In this document: one piece after another, positions 12,801-24,936 of the stretch
How the letters are laid out: every line of letters starts with the position of its first letter
How positions within the stretch are numbered: position 1 is the first letter of the stretch
Assembly (NCBI RefSeq): GCF_019649055.1
Contig: NW_026570222.1
Location: 1,488,001 to 1,552,000, forward strand
Length of the DNA: 64,000 nt
Source: Paramacrobiotus metropolitanus
Lineage: Eukaryota; Tardigrada; Eutardigrada; Parachela; Macrobiotidae
Direction of reading: 5' to 3'
Notes under the pieces: generated by a model
Seen by the model: the letters and a program-made list of their open reading frames with translations, nothing else
Databases searched by the model: none
Told to the model about the DNA's origin: nothing
Translations under genes and position numbers: made by a program

Positions 12801-14436
12801 CACCGGGTGGCCGGACCACGGTGTCCCAGAGAGTCCAACGCAGTTTCTCATGTTTTTACGGCGCGTAAAAACCGGCAATCCACCGGAAGCCGGGCCGTTG
12901 GTGGTGCACTGTAGCGCCGGGGTGGGACGGACCGGGGCTTTTATTGTGATTGAAGCACAGCTGGATAGGCTGCAGAGCGAGCGGAGTGTTGATGTGTATG
13001 GCCACGTGACCTGCCTGCGGGAACAGAGGAACTATATGGTCCAGACAGAGGATCAGTATATTTTCATCTATGACGCCGTGTTGGAGGCCGTCGAGGCCGG
13101 CTTCACGGAAGTCAGGGCGGGGAATCTCCATCAGCGACTGCAGAAACTGATGCAGCCCGTGGGGGGACCGGAAAGCATTACGGCCATGGAATTGGAGTTT
13201 AGGAAGCTGGCACCGGTGAAAGCGGAAATGTCCAAGTTCGTTAGCGCCAATATGCCGGTGAATAAGCATAAGAACCGGCTGATTAATATCCTGCCCTATG
13301 AGAGTTCACGCGTCTGCTTGGAGCCCATCAGGAGTATTGATGGGTCGGATTACATCAACGCCAGCTATATTGATGTGAGTTGGAGTGGTGCTTTTATTCA
13401 GCAGAACTGGATTTTGAATGTGACTTTTTTTAACAGAGTTATCGGCAGCGCAGTGCATACATTGCCACTCAAGCGCCACTCAAGTCCACCGTCGATGATT
13501 TTTGGAGGATGATCTGGGAGCACAACTCCACGATTATTGTGATGCTAACCAAACTACGCGAACTAGGCCGAGTACGTTGTCAATAAGTGACTGGAAGTTA
13601 CATGCTTATAATAATATTTTCCGTACAGGAGAAATGTGAGCAGTATTGGCCGGTTGAGCGATCTCAACGGTACCAGTATTTTGTGGTGTATCCCGTGGCG
13701 GAGTACAGCATGCCGCAGTACATTCTGCGCGAATTTAAAGTAACAGACGCCCGAGATGGACAGTCGCGCACCGTCAGACAGTTCCAGTTTACCGACTGGC
13801 CGGAAGAGGGTGTGCCGAAGATTGGTGAGGTCTTTATCGATTTCTGCCATCAAGTGCACAAGACGAAGGAGCAATTCGGTCAGGAAGGACCCATTACCGT
13901 CCACTGCAGGTTGGTGAACAGAAGTAAAATTAAGTTCTTGACCTTTCGTTATGAGCTTTCAACATAGCGTTTGTTTATGTTGGAAAATTTTTTGAAAAAT
14001 TAGATAAAATCCGGTTAAGGCGATGGTGGTAACTGTGATAACCGTGATGTGGCAAATATTAATAAGAATTCAGGGAACAGAAAAAATTAGTAAGTATGAT
14101 TAGTTTGCTAACGAATTGTACTAACGATTGATATCTTTGCAGCACCGGTGTTGGTCGAACCGGGGCTTTTATTGCCTTAAGTGTTGTATTGGAGCGACTG
14201 CGTTATGAAGGCGTTATTGATATTTTTCAAGCGGTCAAACTTCTTCGAACGCAGCGACCGTCGATGGTGCAGACACTGGTAAGTTATATTTGATATCAAC
14301 GCATGATTTTTGTTTGTGATTCGTTAGTACCTCTTCACTGTGAGCATCGATTGTACCGTTGCAGGATCAGTATCAGTTTCTGTATTTTGCGGCCTTGGAA
14401 TATCTCAATTCTTTTGATGAATACAATAATTCCTAA
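3856..14436 (+). CDS. Lar: LAR-type (type IIa) receptor protein tyrosine phosphatase, 5' end missing
   Basis: This is a cell-surface receptor that dephosphorylates phosphotyrosine; family members act in axon guidance, synapse formation and cell adhesion. About 2,065 residues are visible. In order: three Ig domains (3856-5550), about nine FN3 domains (5600-11060), one membrane helix in the exon 11147-11325 ([20 protein letters not shown]) followed by basic residues, the conserved wedge segment ([10 protein letters not shown]), then phosphatase domains D1 (12340-13200) and D2 (13200-14430). D1 has WPDHGVPE and the P-loop [10 protein letters not shown], so it should be active. D2 has WPEEGVPK and [13 protein letters not shown] is usual for the inactive LAR D2, while Thr replaces the usual Ala. 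The order matches fly Lar. All 24 exons join in phase. The signal-peptide exon was not found. Confidence 0.97.
3856..14436 (+). other. Lar: Exon map of the LAR gene
   Basis: Exons inferred from splice sites with matching phase: 3856-4146, 4524-4706, 4794-4904, 5041-5166, 5396-5991, 6789-6909, 7117-7779, 8033-8050 (microexon), 8208-8449, 8584-8860, 8920-9012, 9077-9361, 9620-9729, 9798-10078, 10310-10527, 10599-10768, 10849-11061, 11147-11325, 11494-11854, 12340-13374, 13437-13571, 13629-13909, 14143-14278 and 14365-14436 (stop TAA). Donors at 4707 and 9362 read GTTCGT and the one at 13910 reads GTTGGT; the rest are close to GTAAGT or GTANNN. The 797-bp intron before 6789 and the 485-bp intron before 12340 hold no exon I can support. 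Confidence 0.85.
8033..8050 (+). other. Lar: Candidate 18-nt cassette microexon in LAR (linker before FN3-5)
   Basis: Eighteen bases are flanked by an acceptor (ctttgccag) and an optimal donor (GTAAGTAATG). The upstream exon ends in phase 1 at 7779 and the exon at 8208 accepts phase 1. Inclusion gives DES-GVPSKT-LPERPRKV and skipping gives [11 protein letters not shown], both open, because 18 is a multiple of three. The skipped form resembles the ordinary LAR linker between FN3 domains. Vertebrate LAR-family genes are known to splice mini-exons that tune ligand binding; equivalence to any of them is inference. Confidence 0.6.
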
Positions 14437-15877
14437 GCCATATGTTGAGCACTGCCAGATTTGTTTGTGCTTCAAATTACCGATGATTCCTTTCATGCCT
14501 TAAATGTTTCCAAAGAGAAACGAATGCTTCATGTTGTTTACTCTGCGCTGTCGGCCATTTTCCGAGGACCAGTTTGATCGCATTCCGCTGTGGCGTCATT
14601 GGACGCATCTTCGCTGGCGCAGTGCTGATCAGCGTTTAGTCATTTCCATGCCAAACACGTATCTCCTCTTGTGCAGTTAGAGAAGTTTTTTTATTTTTTG
14701 TTTGTAGTTTTTTGTGCAACCTAAAGTGGATTTGATGTAATTTTAGTTTTTAATTTTAAAGATTTGAATGTACAAACAGAATTTCTTGGTTTTTGTTGCT
14801 TTCGGTATTTGTGAATGGTTAAAATAATTTGGTTGCATTGCCTGTGGACCGGGGCTGTGTTCAACCCTTCGCATGTTTTTACCTTGGAATTGGTTCGATG
14901 TTGCTTTTAAAGGCATCGTTCCTCTCCTCTGCTCAAATGAAAGCGATACCAAATAAAAATAACGTAAAGAAATTACTCGTATTATTCTGTATGCAGTTTG
15001 CATAAAATCACTGTTACTGTTTATTTGATTACCAACGAGTAGCAAGCAAAACACCGGCTGTGTTTATGGTCGTGTCGCCACTATGTAGGAGTACTAATTA
15101 CCTTCACAAAGTTCGACAGTTTTGGTTTTTTGCAGTGTTAACTGATCTTGAGTGAAACGTATCCATATTTAATTCGAAATTGTGCCAAATGCAGTTATTT
15201 CAAGAAAATCGTGATGTTAGGACATAAACACATTGTATCGTTACGGAAAGCTAACGTGACCTTTCGAGTGCAAATAGCCTTCGCGACCTCACAGTCAGAT
15301 TCCCACTTTGGTATCTATTATAAGCAGCGAATCTACATGAAGGTTATACTCCGCATCAGCTGCCTGTAGGCAGCTACGAGAAGCAGAAAACGAGTCCTTT
15401 CAAAACTGGAGATCTTGCATGCTACATAGCCGCATTGCTACCGTTCGATGAGGAGTGGCCTGAATTTTGATGACCAGCAGTCGAAGGTTCTGTAGAAGCT
15501 GAATACTCTACGAGTAGATTTTCCCTTCTGTACAAAACTTCAGTCGCCACTCGCCAAGGGTAGTTTTCGCACGCATTAGTACCACAGTACGTGACGGAAT
15601 TTTAGACCGATGCGTGGTTACAGATTTTACGAGGTGGGCCAGGTGGCACAACGCAAAGCTTCTTTAGTATGTACTATGTACGCACGCGCGCAACTGGGAT
15701 CGGAGACAAAGCCTTGGGGTTTGATGAAGAACCAATAAACGAGAACAGCGCGGGCTGTTTCATTAATTTTGCAGTAAGCTTACGCAGATAAACGAGAACC
15801 AAGTCACATACAACATCGAGCAGCAATAAGAATATTCTCGTACTCCAGTACCTGTAGTACTGTACGAACAAGAAATC

Positions 15878-16102
15878 ATGGAAACTAACGGTAAGAAACT
15901 GCTGCGAAGTCACCGCTCGAGTAGATCAACGCCAGACTTGCCGGTGCCCATTCCCACTGCACGAGTTACGCCACCTGCGCTGCCAGATTTGCCTTTATTC
16001 CATAAGCGACGAACGATGCTGCACCTTAAGGAGATGCACACGTATGGGTTCGTACGAAATTTCGACACGGACAGTGAAGTTGCAGAATCATATAGTTCCT
16101 GA
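15878..16102 (+). CDS. Possible small protein, 74 residues, unrecognised
   Basis: An ATG in good context (aatcATGG) opens a 74-codon frame rich in Pro, Arg and Ser at its start (RSTPDLPVPIPTARVTPPAL), ending in an acidic-Ser tail and TGA. It has no family I recognise, signal peptide or membrane segment. A donor-like GTAAGA lies 13 bases after the ATG, so the frame might be interrupted by splicing. The length is compatible with chance and the call is tentative. Confidence 0.25.
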   Translation: METNGKKLLRSHRSSRSTPDLPVPIPTARVTPPALPDLPLFHKRRTMLHLKEMHTYGFVRNFDTDSEVAESYSS

Positions 16103-16232
16103 AGCAGTTAACAACTTAACATCCTGTAATTAACCGTGTATGACTAAATGCAAGCCTGTGACCAGTAAGTCCTGTAGCATACGGCCGGTTTTACTACATA
16201 CTTAGTTTTGTTATCTGTTCATATTCAGAGCC

Positions 16233-16286
16233 GTTCTCGAAGAACAACTCAGTACTCTCGAACAACTCTCGAAGAACACTCTAGCA
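16233..16286. repeat. Short imperfect tandem repeat of TCTCGAAGAAC
   Basis: The unit CTCGAAGAAC or CTCGAACAAC occurs three times within 54 bases. The first copy forms GTTCT-cga-AGAAC and contains TTCNNGAA, the basic arrangement of heat-shock elements. No gene start is recognised beside it, so a regulatory role is only a possibility. Confidence 0.4.
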
Positions 16287-17285
16287 GTGCAGATTGCAGA
16301 AAAACATTAACAAAAAAATTTGTGCAAGTTCTTGCGAAAAATTTAGTTCAGCTAGATAGAGCTGCAAGGATGCAGTTTTTCATGCAGAACAGAATTAATT
16401 GCCATTGCTCTTAAAATTCTTCACATGGCGATCATGAGCAGCAAACGCGGTTTAACCAGCAAAGCAAATTTCAGGATTTTCGTGACCACCTCCATGTTCA
16501 CGGAACCTAAGCAAGTATTATGACGACAGCTTCGACGACTACAGCTGTCCAAGTGGCAAGTGTTGTCCAGTGGAATTCGCAGAGTTTGTAGTAAGCTGGT
16601 AACTAAAAATGGTCTTTTGGTACTATGTAATAATTCCGTATTCCCGTTGCACAAGATGTAAGTACATTTTACGCTGGTTATGAATGGATTGGTCATTCTC
16701 CCCGTTCTCTACATTCACCACAGGAAGTAAATGAATTTTCTTTCTATTTTTTCCAGTTTGTATGCGCACTAACGAAGTCAATCCGTGAAGCTCCACACTA
16801 AATCCACAATCTGCACAGCCAGGGAGTTTCCAGTTGCATATGTTCACGAGAAAACTGGAAGCCATTTAATTCTGACAGTAATTCGTAGCTCTGCAGTCTG
16901 CATCCATAAACTAGCCGCACATTCCGCCACATAATTACATCTTTCCACATAAATAAAAAAGCAAAACAAAAGATCGCGGAAAAATAAGAAATGAAAATCT
17001 GAATCCGGATCACCATCATGAATGTCAAAAAATACTCAATTTCTCGCTGCAAAGTTAAATATTATCAAAAATACGCTATAGCAAATATTATTATTTTGAA
17101 CCTTGAACGACAGAAATAAAAACAGTCCCGAGCAAGAATAAGAGTCAGCAGCCAAAACGGCAAACTCCCGAAAGGCTCAATTTCGCCGCAGTCAGAATGC
17201 CATCTCTGGGTAAATGGATATATGGAAAGATTAATTAGACAAAATTATTTCAAGAAGCTCCTTGTTCAAATGTCCATGACGTGCG

Positions 17286-20200
17286 TTATTCGTCATCGTC
17301 GTTCGTTATCGAACTACCAACCGATCCGCCATTCTTGTGGTAGTCACCCATCCCGTTACTGTCATAGGCTTTCCCAGATGATGATGGCACAGTCTTCGTA
17401 ATTGTAGGCAGCTCCAGTTCTTCATGCTTAGACATTTTCAATCCCAACTGCAGCTTGTAATGATGAATAATATCTTGATCGGCAGGGCAAGATTCCAAAA
17501 ATGCCGGCAAGTGATACATGGTATCCATGTAGCGCCACAAGTTCTGCATTTCTCCAGGAATCTCAAAATCGTAAAAGTGTTTCCCTGCAAAGAAATACCT
17601 CTTTTTATGATTTTAAAATGTAAAAACGGAAAACGAAAGTGATTTTCGACAAATATTATACCACAAAAAATATACAAATAAACGTCAAAGGTGGATCAAC
17701 TTACAATGGTGGATCATAAAACGTAACCGTTCGCTAAACTAGACAGTAATATTTGAAATTTGAAGATCACCTGCAATACGGATATTCTGAAGACGGGGCA
17801 TCAATTCGCAGTCGAAGCAGCAAATGGAATCGCCTGTCAGAAATCTTGATCCTTTCTGAGCCAGATGCGCATCGATGTTTTTCAGGCAGGTCAGCAATGA
17901 ATTTTGGGCTTGTGGTGTATTGTTCAAAAGAAACATCTTGAACTTCTACAAATTATGATAAATAATCAGCACAGTCATACTGTAGCACTGAACCATGACA
18001 GCAACATGATCGATCTTCCGATTACGTCAAAAACTCTAAGCTGTGCTTCGGCAACGACAATGGAAAAAAAAGTTTATCCATACGCAGCAAGATCACAACG
18101 TTGAATGCTGCGGACAGTCATGCATTTCCAAAACAAACTTAACGGAATACAGTCATGAAAAACTTTTACCGCAGCTTCAAATTATCGTCTCACCTTATAC
18201 AAATTTTCGATTTTCGCCTCGGTTTCCCGGTCTTGCACGAACAGGTTATGACCTCCAGGAATCTCTTTCATAATGTGCCGTTCGATCTTGTCGTTTTCCG
18301 AAATTACAATCCCATCATGGATAAGTATCGGAGGATGGGCCGCTTCAAAATTGCTTCTAAAAATTAAGATCACTCGTGATCGAAAAGCCTAACACCATAT
18401 AAATAAGACATTGTGAAAATGGAATGGTCGGACATACTCGCATTAACAATTTCTATAATTTCAAATTTACAGCGTACATGATAAAAATCATGAAGGTACC
18501 AGCTCAATCTACCGCAACAGCGGGAGCTTGTACCATGCTCTGGGATAGCTTTTATTTTTCGGCTATAATCGACGATTCACGTTCATCGACTGCGAAACAG
18601 AGATATCAAACGTGCGCAAACTCACCTGAAATCAGCAGGAGGTTTCAGCATGTCGACAGTAGTCACTTTCAACGCGATGGTTTTAAGCTCTGCGAGTAGA
18701 TAAAGTTCCATAAAGTATTCCTGACAAAACAAGCAGGCTCCTTTTCGCCGGCCATCGATCGTGGATGCCTAAAATATGTGATGCGTAAAATTATTTTGAT
18801 AAAAGCAGAATCTAATATTACAACAGGCGTCAAATTCGTTTTACGATACTGTAAGTAATTGTAACAATTTTTAATACTTGTACACTACTTGTACACTAGT
18901 TGTATTTGCAGTTTCGTTCACAAAAAACGACAGATTATTGAACAAGATATTTTTCAGGAGCGTTTTGCCGCAGGTATTGCACAGCTCGGCGTTTTCCGGA
19001 ACAAAAGCATTTTATGCGCAACCATGAACGCCGGACAATGTAAACACGATTGTCTTTCCACATTTATAGTATGTAAATAATTTATTAAGTAAATGAGTGA
19101 GTAAATCCAATTTTGGCAGAGAATCTCCGATTCAATGGTTCTCGGAGAAGCTCCTTTTTTCATCATCAAATTTTTTTCTGTAAACGTAATACCGTAATTG
19201 GATTGACGTAAAGAATTATTTAAAACATCTTATACCAAATCAGAACCACAAAACATAAACAATATAAACGCCTCAAGGAAAAGGTAACCAGAAAAAAATA
19301 TTACCATCTACGGAATATAAATCTATCTGTTAAAAATTAATAATATGATCAATACAATACACAATCTTCCGCTCACCTTATGAAAGCGTAAAAAACCTCA
19401 CTATTATTGCCGACGATCCTCATAAGTCATACATGGGCCGATATCGAATTCTTTCTGCGTTGACTTCCACACAAACACTTTATGCTCGCCAAGCTACTTT
19501 TATTTCTACGCTCTCCACCGGATAAACCTGTCAACTATTGACTTGAGGCAATATTATATCGACTACAATAATTTAACTCCGTGGAGCCAGGTGAGCATCA
19601 CTTTATTTGCCAATATATTTATACAAAACGTGGACGAACAAGACCATCGATGCTGTGCAATGGACAGAGCGTGCAGCTTCAGCATAATGTCTTCTTGCAA
19701 ATTTCTTCTACTTCTTTTCCAGTTCGAAAAAACTAAGGCGGCAAAAGGTACGGCAAACGGAAAGGTACGGCAAACGGTTGATGCAGTATCAATCCTTTTA
19801 TATTACAAGTGTTTCATAATTAAAGATTAAAACCAATTATATGCTTAATTTCGCACCTCAGTGCGTCCATGACGCGCGTATGTCGCTTTACCAAAAGGAC
19901 TCAAAAACACACCACATGAAAGGTAATTATCGAATCGTAAACTGGTGCTAATTAGGCACATCACTGCATCCGTGTAACATAATTGCGGTAGATTTTCAAC
20001 AGGAAACCCAATGAACCACGAAATTTACTCCACGCTTAATTCAAAATTCATTCTAATTTCACGGTGGTACTAAAATTAATCACTGGAGCCAAATAATCCA
20101 ATACTACGATATCTCTACATGAAAACTGATGTTGTTGGTTGATGCTTACAAGTTCGAGAAAACGATGAATCCTAAATTAAAACTTAGCGCGTGGCGGTGT

Positions 20201-21321
20201 AAAAACTACGGAATAATTTAAGAATAAAGTGTATTAACAATTTAACAGGCATTGAGTCCTACTCTACCTTACACTAACTGTTTATAAACTTACCATATTT
20301 GATATTTCTATACTTCTCAGTAGACCTATGCGAGATCCAGATATTTCATATGGGCACTTTTAGCTCATAAAATCAAACCAGAAAAAGTATAAAATTTTCT
20401 GAATGAGCCAAAAGAATTTTCCAATAGCCTGGTAAAATATCTCCGTTAACGGAGTTTGGCTACTATAATTAGGAGTATAATAATATAGATATTAAGCACA
20501 ATTATGACATTCTGTTGAATGAAACTGAAAATAAAAGATACACAAACCAAACAAGTATACCAGCTAAATTATGATTATAATATCTCAGTAAAATAGTAAT
20601 TGTTAATCACAAATTAAAACACTGCCATTTTTAATAAGCAGCTTCTAAGTACTAACTACCTAGAGTTTTTCGTTATCGTTTGCTAATACAGTTCTCCACC
20701 ACTCTAATGTCGACACCCTTTTCATATAAAACACTAGGTTATAATCAAAATATTTTACAATAGTTAGCCGTCAGATAAGAGAAACTGCCGTCTCGATAAC
20801 TGAAGTGTGGACTGTGGAATGCTCACTGCTGTTGCACGACATTCAATCATGTTCTGCAAACTTCCCTTATCAGTACAATTTGCGTTATCGCTTGTTATGA
20901 AAGCATGCAACGGCAGCGACACCTTAAAATAACCGCCAACGCAACAACCGTTCGATTTCCAAATGTAAAGCAGTGAAGCAGTGACGGGACCCATTTCAAA
21001 CACCCATTTCTTATCTACAGGACCGTCTGCAACCGTATACAAAGCCCTTACGTAAGACCGGATCCTCTCACACTGCAGTTTAGTGAACAACCACGAGAAA
21101 CTTACAGAAAATAATAAAATTATGGTTTTTTTTTTAAAGAAATCACTCACAGTAGTTACTTGTTAGTTGTTACTAGAACAAATAACTAACAAAATTAATT
21201 TAAAGCACCTCACACAACATTATTGTAGCACTTCTAATGCCTGAACGTTCGGACTATCGTTATAATTGCAACTTACTCTGATTAACAGCTCCACTTCCGG
21301 TAAGGGTCCTTGATCACTCAT
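17286..21321 (-). CDS. Clic: Chloride intracellular channel protein (CLIC / EXC-4 family)
   Basis: CLIC proteins have a glutathione-transferase fold, exist in soluble and membrane-inserted forms, and act in tubulogenesis and membrane trafficking. Five exons join in phase: 21277-21321 (start MSDQGPLPEVELLIR), 18626-18768, 18194-18356, 17771-17945 and 17286-17584. They give 274 residues, the usual CLIC length plus a short acidic tail ending DDDE. Family landmarks are GACLFCQEYFMELYLL, where CLFC sits at the GST-like active site, AHPPILI, ERHIMKEIPGG, CCFDCELMPRLQ and ESCPADQDIIHHYKLQ. Both cysteines of CLFC are kept, as in the fly protein. The first intron is 2.5 kb and shows no gene I can support. 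The receptor gene at 22221-24936 lies upstream on the same strand. Confidence 0.96.
18769..21276 (-). other. Large first intron of CLIC
   Basis: This is 2.5 kb of AT-rich sequence. An open frame at 20764-21150 (-), 128 codons from a GTG, begins with a hydrophobic stretch but has no suitable ATG and no recognised similarity. An imperfect tandem duplication of a 17-bp unit containing GGTACGGCAAACGG lies near 19742-19780. Nothing else stands out. Confidence 0.5.
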
Positions 21322-22220
21322 GGTTTCAGAATCCAGTTCTCGACAATTTGACCGCAAAATTTATTCAGCAGAATGAAAATAATGGATCTCGCGTCACAGC
21401 GAAAACTCTAATCCAAACCACCTGTGCGTTCAATGATAATCTTTTCGCAGCCTGAATGAGTGGTTTGAGAGAAATGGCGACATGCAACGACTACCTGTCG
21501 AGCAGTCGACGGGCTGTGTGATGCTGCAATAAAAATAGCATTCTTTGAGCGTGACTGACTTGACTGAGCGTTCACGATGATTCACGAGTCTGTGGGTGTA
21601 TGAGCGTACAACCGAGGTGCACGATTGGTTGAAAATGTGAGCTGTCCGATTCATTAAGGTTGAGCCATTTCCGGTTTCATGAGAAACGAAGAATTTACTT
21701 ATTAGAAGTATAGATGCCACTTTCGAAAATATAATCATGTTTATACGGTGTTGGATGCTGTACATATAACCTCACAAAAATTTATTTTTTTTAGCTTACC
21801 GAAAGAATGATTAAACTGACAATTCAGCTGAAAAGAAAGTGACGCTCACAAGATTTAATTTAATAATTAAAATGCATCCATACGGTATTATCAAGCTTAA
21901 ATTTCATCACCCAACTCACAAACCGGTCACAAAAATTACCGTGCACCTCGAGGTATATAAATGCAAACAAACTCACAAGGTATCAAACCACAAAAATGAA
22001 GAAGTAGTTTAAACGTGGAACACGAACTATTTAAAAATCATGAAAACATATTCTATGGAAAATCTAGCAGCAAGTTTTAAATTTACCCAAATTCAGCCGT
22101 TCACAGTTTGAGCTAACTCCAAAATACCGAAAAGCGCGTCGAAAGACCACTCATTAATAATATTATGCACGCATATGGCATATGGATACAGTCATTTTTC
22201 AATTTTCACCGATGACGGAA
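21322..22220. other. Spacer between CLIC 5' end and receptor 3' end
   Basis: About 0.9 kb lies between two genes on the minus strand. It should contain the CLIC promoter and the receptor 3' untranslated region. An open frame at 21430-21765 (-) has no recognisable features and I treat it as chance. Confidence 0.4.
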
Positions 22221-24936
22221 TCACAGCTTTTTGACGAAAGTGCATCCTTTATCATTGCAATCCTCCAGGTTGATTTCGGGCACTGATCCACTCTTCCGCA
22301 GCGTGCTTTTGTCACCGGTGAATTTATCCAGAGTGGAGGGCGTCTTGGGAGCAGAACCCAGATGCTTCTTCGTATCAGTGCTCATAACCGAAACGTACGT
22401 TGAATCGTCACTGTATTCATTTCCCATATCAGAAGTAGCATCGCCAAGGAGTGGAAAAGAACTTGCGCGATCGCGCCGTCGAATTGTAGTATTTCGGGCC
22501 AGGAAACCATCGCTCACCGGTTGAACTGCTCGGGTTTTCAGAACGCTTTTCAGAAACTGCAAGGTGGATTCCACTGGTTTCTTTGCAGCGTCCAAAAGTG
22601 ACCGGTTAGGAGTAACGTATTCCGATTCAACTTCCTCGTTTCCGGATCCCGCCGTTTGATACTGGAACGATATTGTATTGACAAATTAGCTTAGGACTTT
22701 GCGTTTCAAATCAAAATACATAGCGTCAAGACTATTATGGACATACAATTTTATAACATCGTCTTTTCTTTAAACTTAGGATGCTACATATGCACCTTAA
22801 TATCGTGAGCGGCCTGCAATGACGGCGACCTAGGTGGTAATTCTGGGCCAGCGGGACCACCAGCTATATAAATGGTCCTCAATGGCTGTCTGTTATAATT
22901 GAGCGGAGCATGGGGGTTTCCATGTCCAACCGGCATACTCTGGTAGACATGATCAGGCGAGGTAGCTCCAGCCAACGTGTTTCGGGTCCAAGCTTTGGCA
23001 GCATATTCGTTGCGACGTTTGAATTTCGTGATCCTTTTATGATAGATGGCCCCAATAATTGCCAGCACAACAAGAGCAGCTGCCGTGAATCCCAGAGCCA
23101 CACCCAAGTGAACATCATCTCGTACCACTACCAGAAAAAACATATATAGGTTAACTTCAAAACGTGTCGAAACAACAGACAAAAAGATACGATTTCGCAA
23201 CGTGAATAAGCAAAGGAATTATTCCTACGCGATGTCAACCGCCATACTACAGTAAATACCATTCAGTTACGGCTTTTCTGTTGCATTTTATGAAATCAAA
23301 GCTTTTAATCACCCGCCCTGTACAAAAAATCAACTCACCATGTAAATCAAAATGTACGTACGTATACGTACATCTTTTTTACTAAATTAACCGTTCAGTT
23401 ACTTACCTTTTGTGCGAACAACAGCACGAAATCCTCGCATAAACACATTCTGCGGTGCCTTGTATCCGTACCACGAATAATAGTTCAAAACAGCCACAGG
23501 CGAATCCGACTCGAAGTCTTCCGGCTTCTCTGACCCGCAGAATCGTTTCCCGCTTATGAGCAGCTGCCCCGAACGCAGTAACGACCCAACCATAACGCCA
23601 CTGGTCTTGCAGTCCTCCAGGAGTTCAAAATCATCAAACTGCACCGTGACGGGATACTCAGGAGTGGGAGAAAGGAATGTCCATTGACACGCCACAACCG
23701 GCAGAATTCGGCTGGGAAATCCCGGCGACATGACGACCAGCGGCTTATCTTCCTGCAGATGGACAGTACCCCCGCACGATCCGCAAATAATATGGGATAA
23801 GCGGGAGCAGGACTGGATGGAGCTGAGGATGCATTCGTTGATACTGGTGGCGGTGGATTTGCAGGTCAGCGTAACGTAATCCGAAACAACGGACAAGGAC
23901 ACATCGACTTCCTTCAGCTCGCGGAAGGTTTCGAAGCCGGCTTCACGGCAAATCAAGTGGGATACCAGGGCGTTCGGGTCGCAGATGGGTAGGAAGTTGT
24001 TCTTGGTGACGTCGGTAGACATGACATGGGGAACCAGCAGAGACCGGGCCGCGGATGGTTGGTCAGAAGACGACATTAGCGGTGCCGCTTCAGCCGATAA
24101 ATTCAGCGGCATAAATTTAAACGCAACCACTGCAAACAAGTGCATTTATATGTTGTCACAAATTTTTCATACCGGTTTTATGTAGATCTCCAACAGAAAA
24201 ATAGAAAGTTCATAAAGCCAATTATGGCATAAATGTGAAATGTTTGACGCAGTCAAATCACCTTTGGAAACCAGCAGAATTGGTTTTTCCATCCCGACCT
24301 CCTGCAAAGCATATGATCCAGATAACCAAATCCGACTGCAAAGTTTTTCAGCAACGAACAGAACAGAGCGTACAATTTACAAATCAAAATGACTTCCAAA
24401 TTCCATAAATCGAAGCCGCAGGCAAGTTCAAAAACATTTGTTCGCAGTAAAATGAGAAATATTTCTGTTCGCGAGCGCTGTATTCATCGCTCACACAAAA
24501 TCTCCATTAAACTAGAACAGGAAGGTACGGTAACAAAAGGTTTGCGTTCGTGACAATGCACACTTTCGACAACTTACAGGGCATCCGCCTCCTATTACAG
24601 TAAAAATTTCTCAGGTTTCATACTTACTTATTTCTTATGCCAGCTGAGTTTTAATATTGAAATTAACAACTTTCACTGACCACATCGTATCCGCTAACAA
24701 AAAAATCCCAAATACTAATTCACTAAAGTGACTAAACGTTAGAAACAATTAGAAACTAAAAATGCTCAAGTATGTATTATGTTCTATACACATACCACAG
24801 GCAATGGCGACAACTGCAGACTGGTTTGTGGCGAAGGGCTGAAATTTGAAACATTCAGGGGTGATTCTCCTTTAACTAGCTCCTGACAATAATTAAAAAA
24901 CAGCAGAATAACCACAGAATTTCCGTATCGAATCAT
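22221..24936 (-). CDS. Single-pass membrane receptor with SRCR-like and CUB domains
   Basis: Five exons join in phase (24796-24936, 24262-24301, 23407-24129, 22796-23127, 22221-22661), giving 558 residues. The start encodes a signal peptide (MIRYGNSVVILLFFNYCQEL). After a Ser/Pro-rich segment comes a stretch like a degenerate SRCR domain (SHLICREAGFE, then several cysteines), then a CUB-like domain opening with CGGTVHL and containing PGFPS and FDDFELL. A membrane helix follows (LGVALGFTAAALVVLAIIGA) with a basic stop-transfer segment. The cytoplasmic tail of about 220 residues has tyrosines in YQTAG, EYVTPN and DSTYVSV contexts and many Ser/Thr. SRCR and CUB modules bind extracellular ligands. 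The ligand and exact orthologue are unknown to me; a gene-specific name is not justified. Confidence 0.8.

Larger units (their letters stand above)
14437..17285. other. Region between LAR and CLIC 3' ends
   Basis: The LAR (+) and CLIC (-) genes end facing each other. The stretch holds the LAR 3' untranslated region, a small open frame at 15878-16102, a short repeat at 16233-16286 and two TACGAGTA octamers (14974, 15509). I see no further gene. Confidence 0.5.

Noticed and set aside
20764-21150. 128-codon minus-strand frame with an apparent signal peptide
   Set aside because: The frame starts with GTG, has no useful ATG, lies inside the CLIC intron and is of a length expected by chance.
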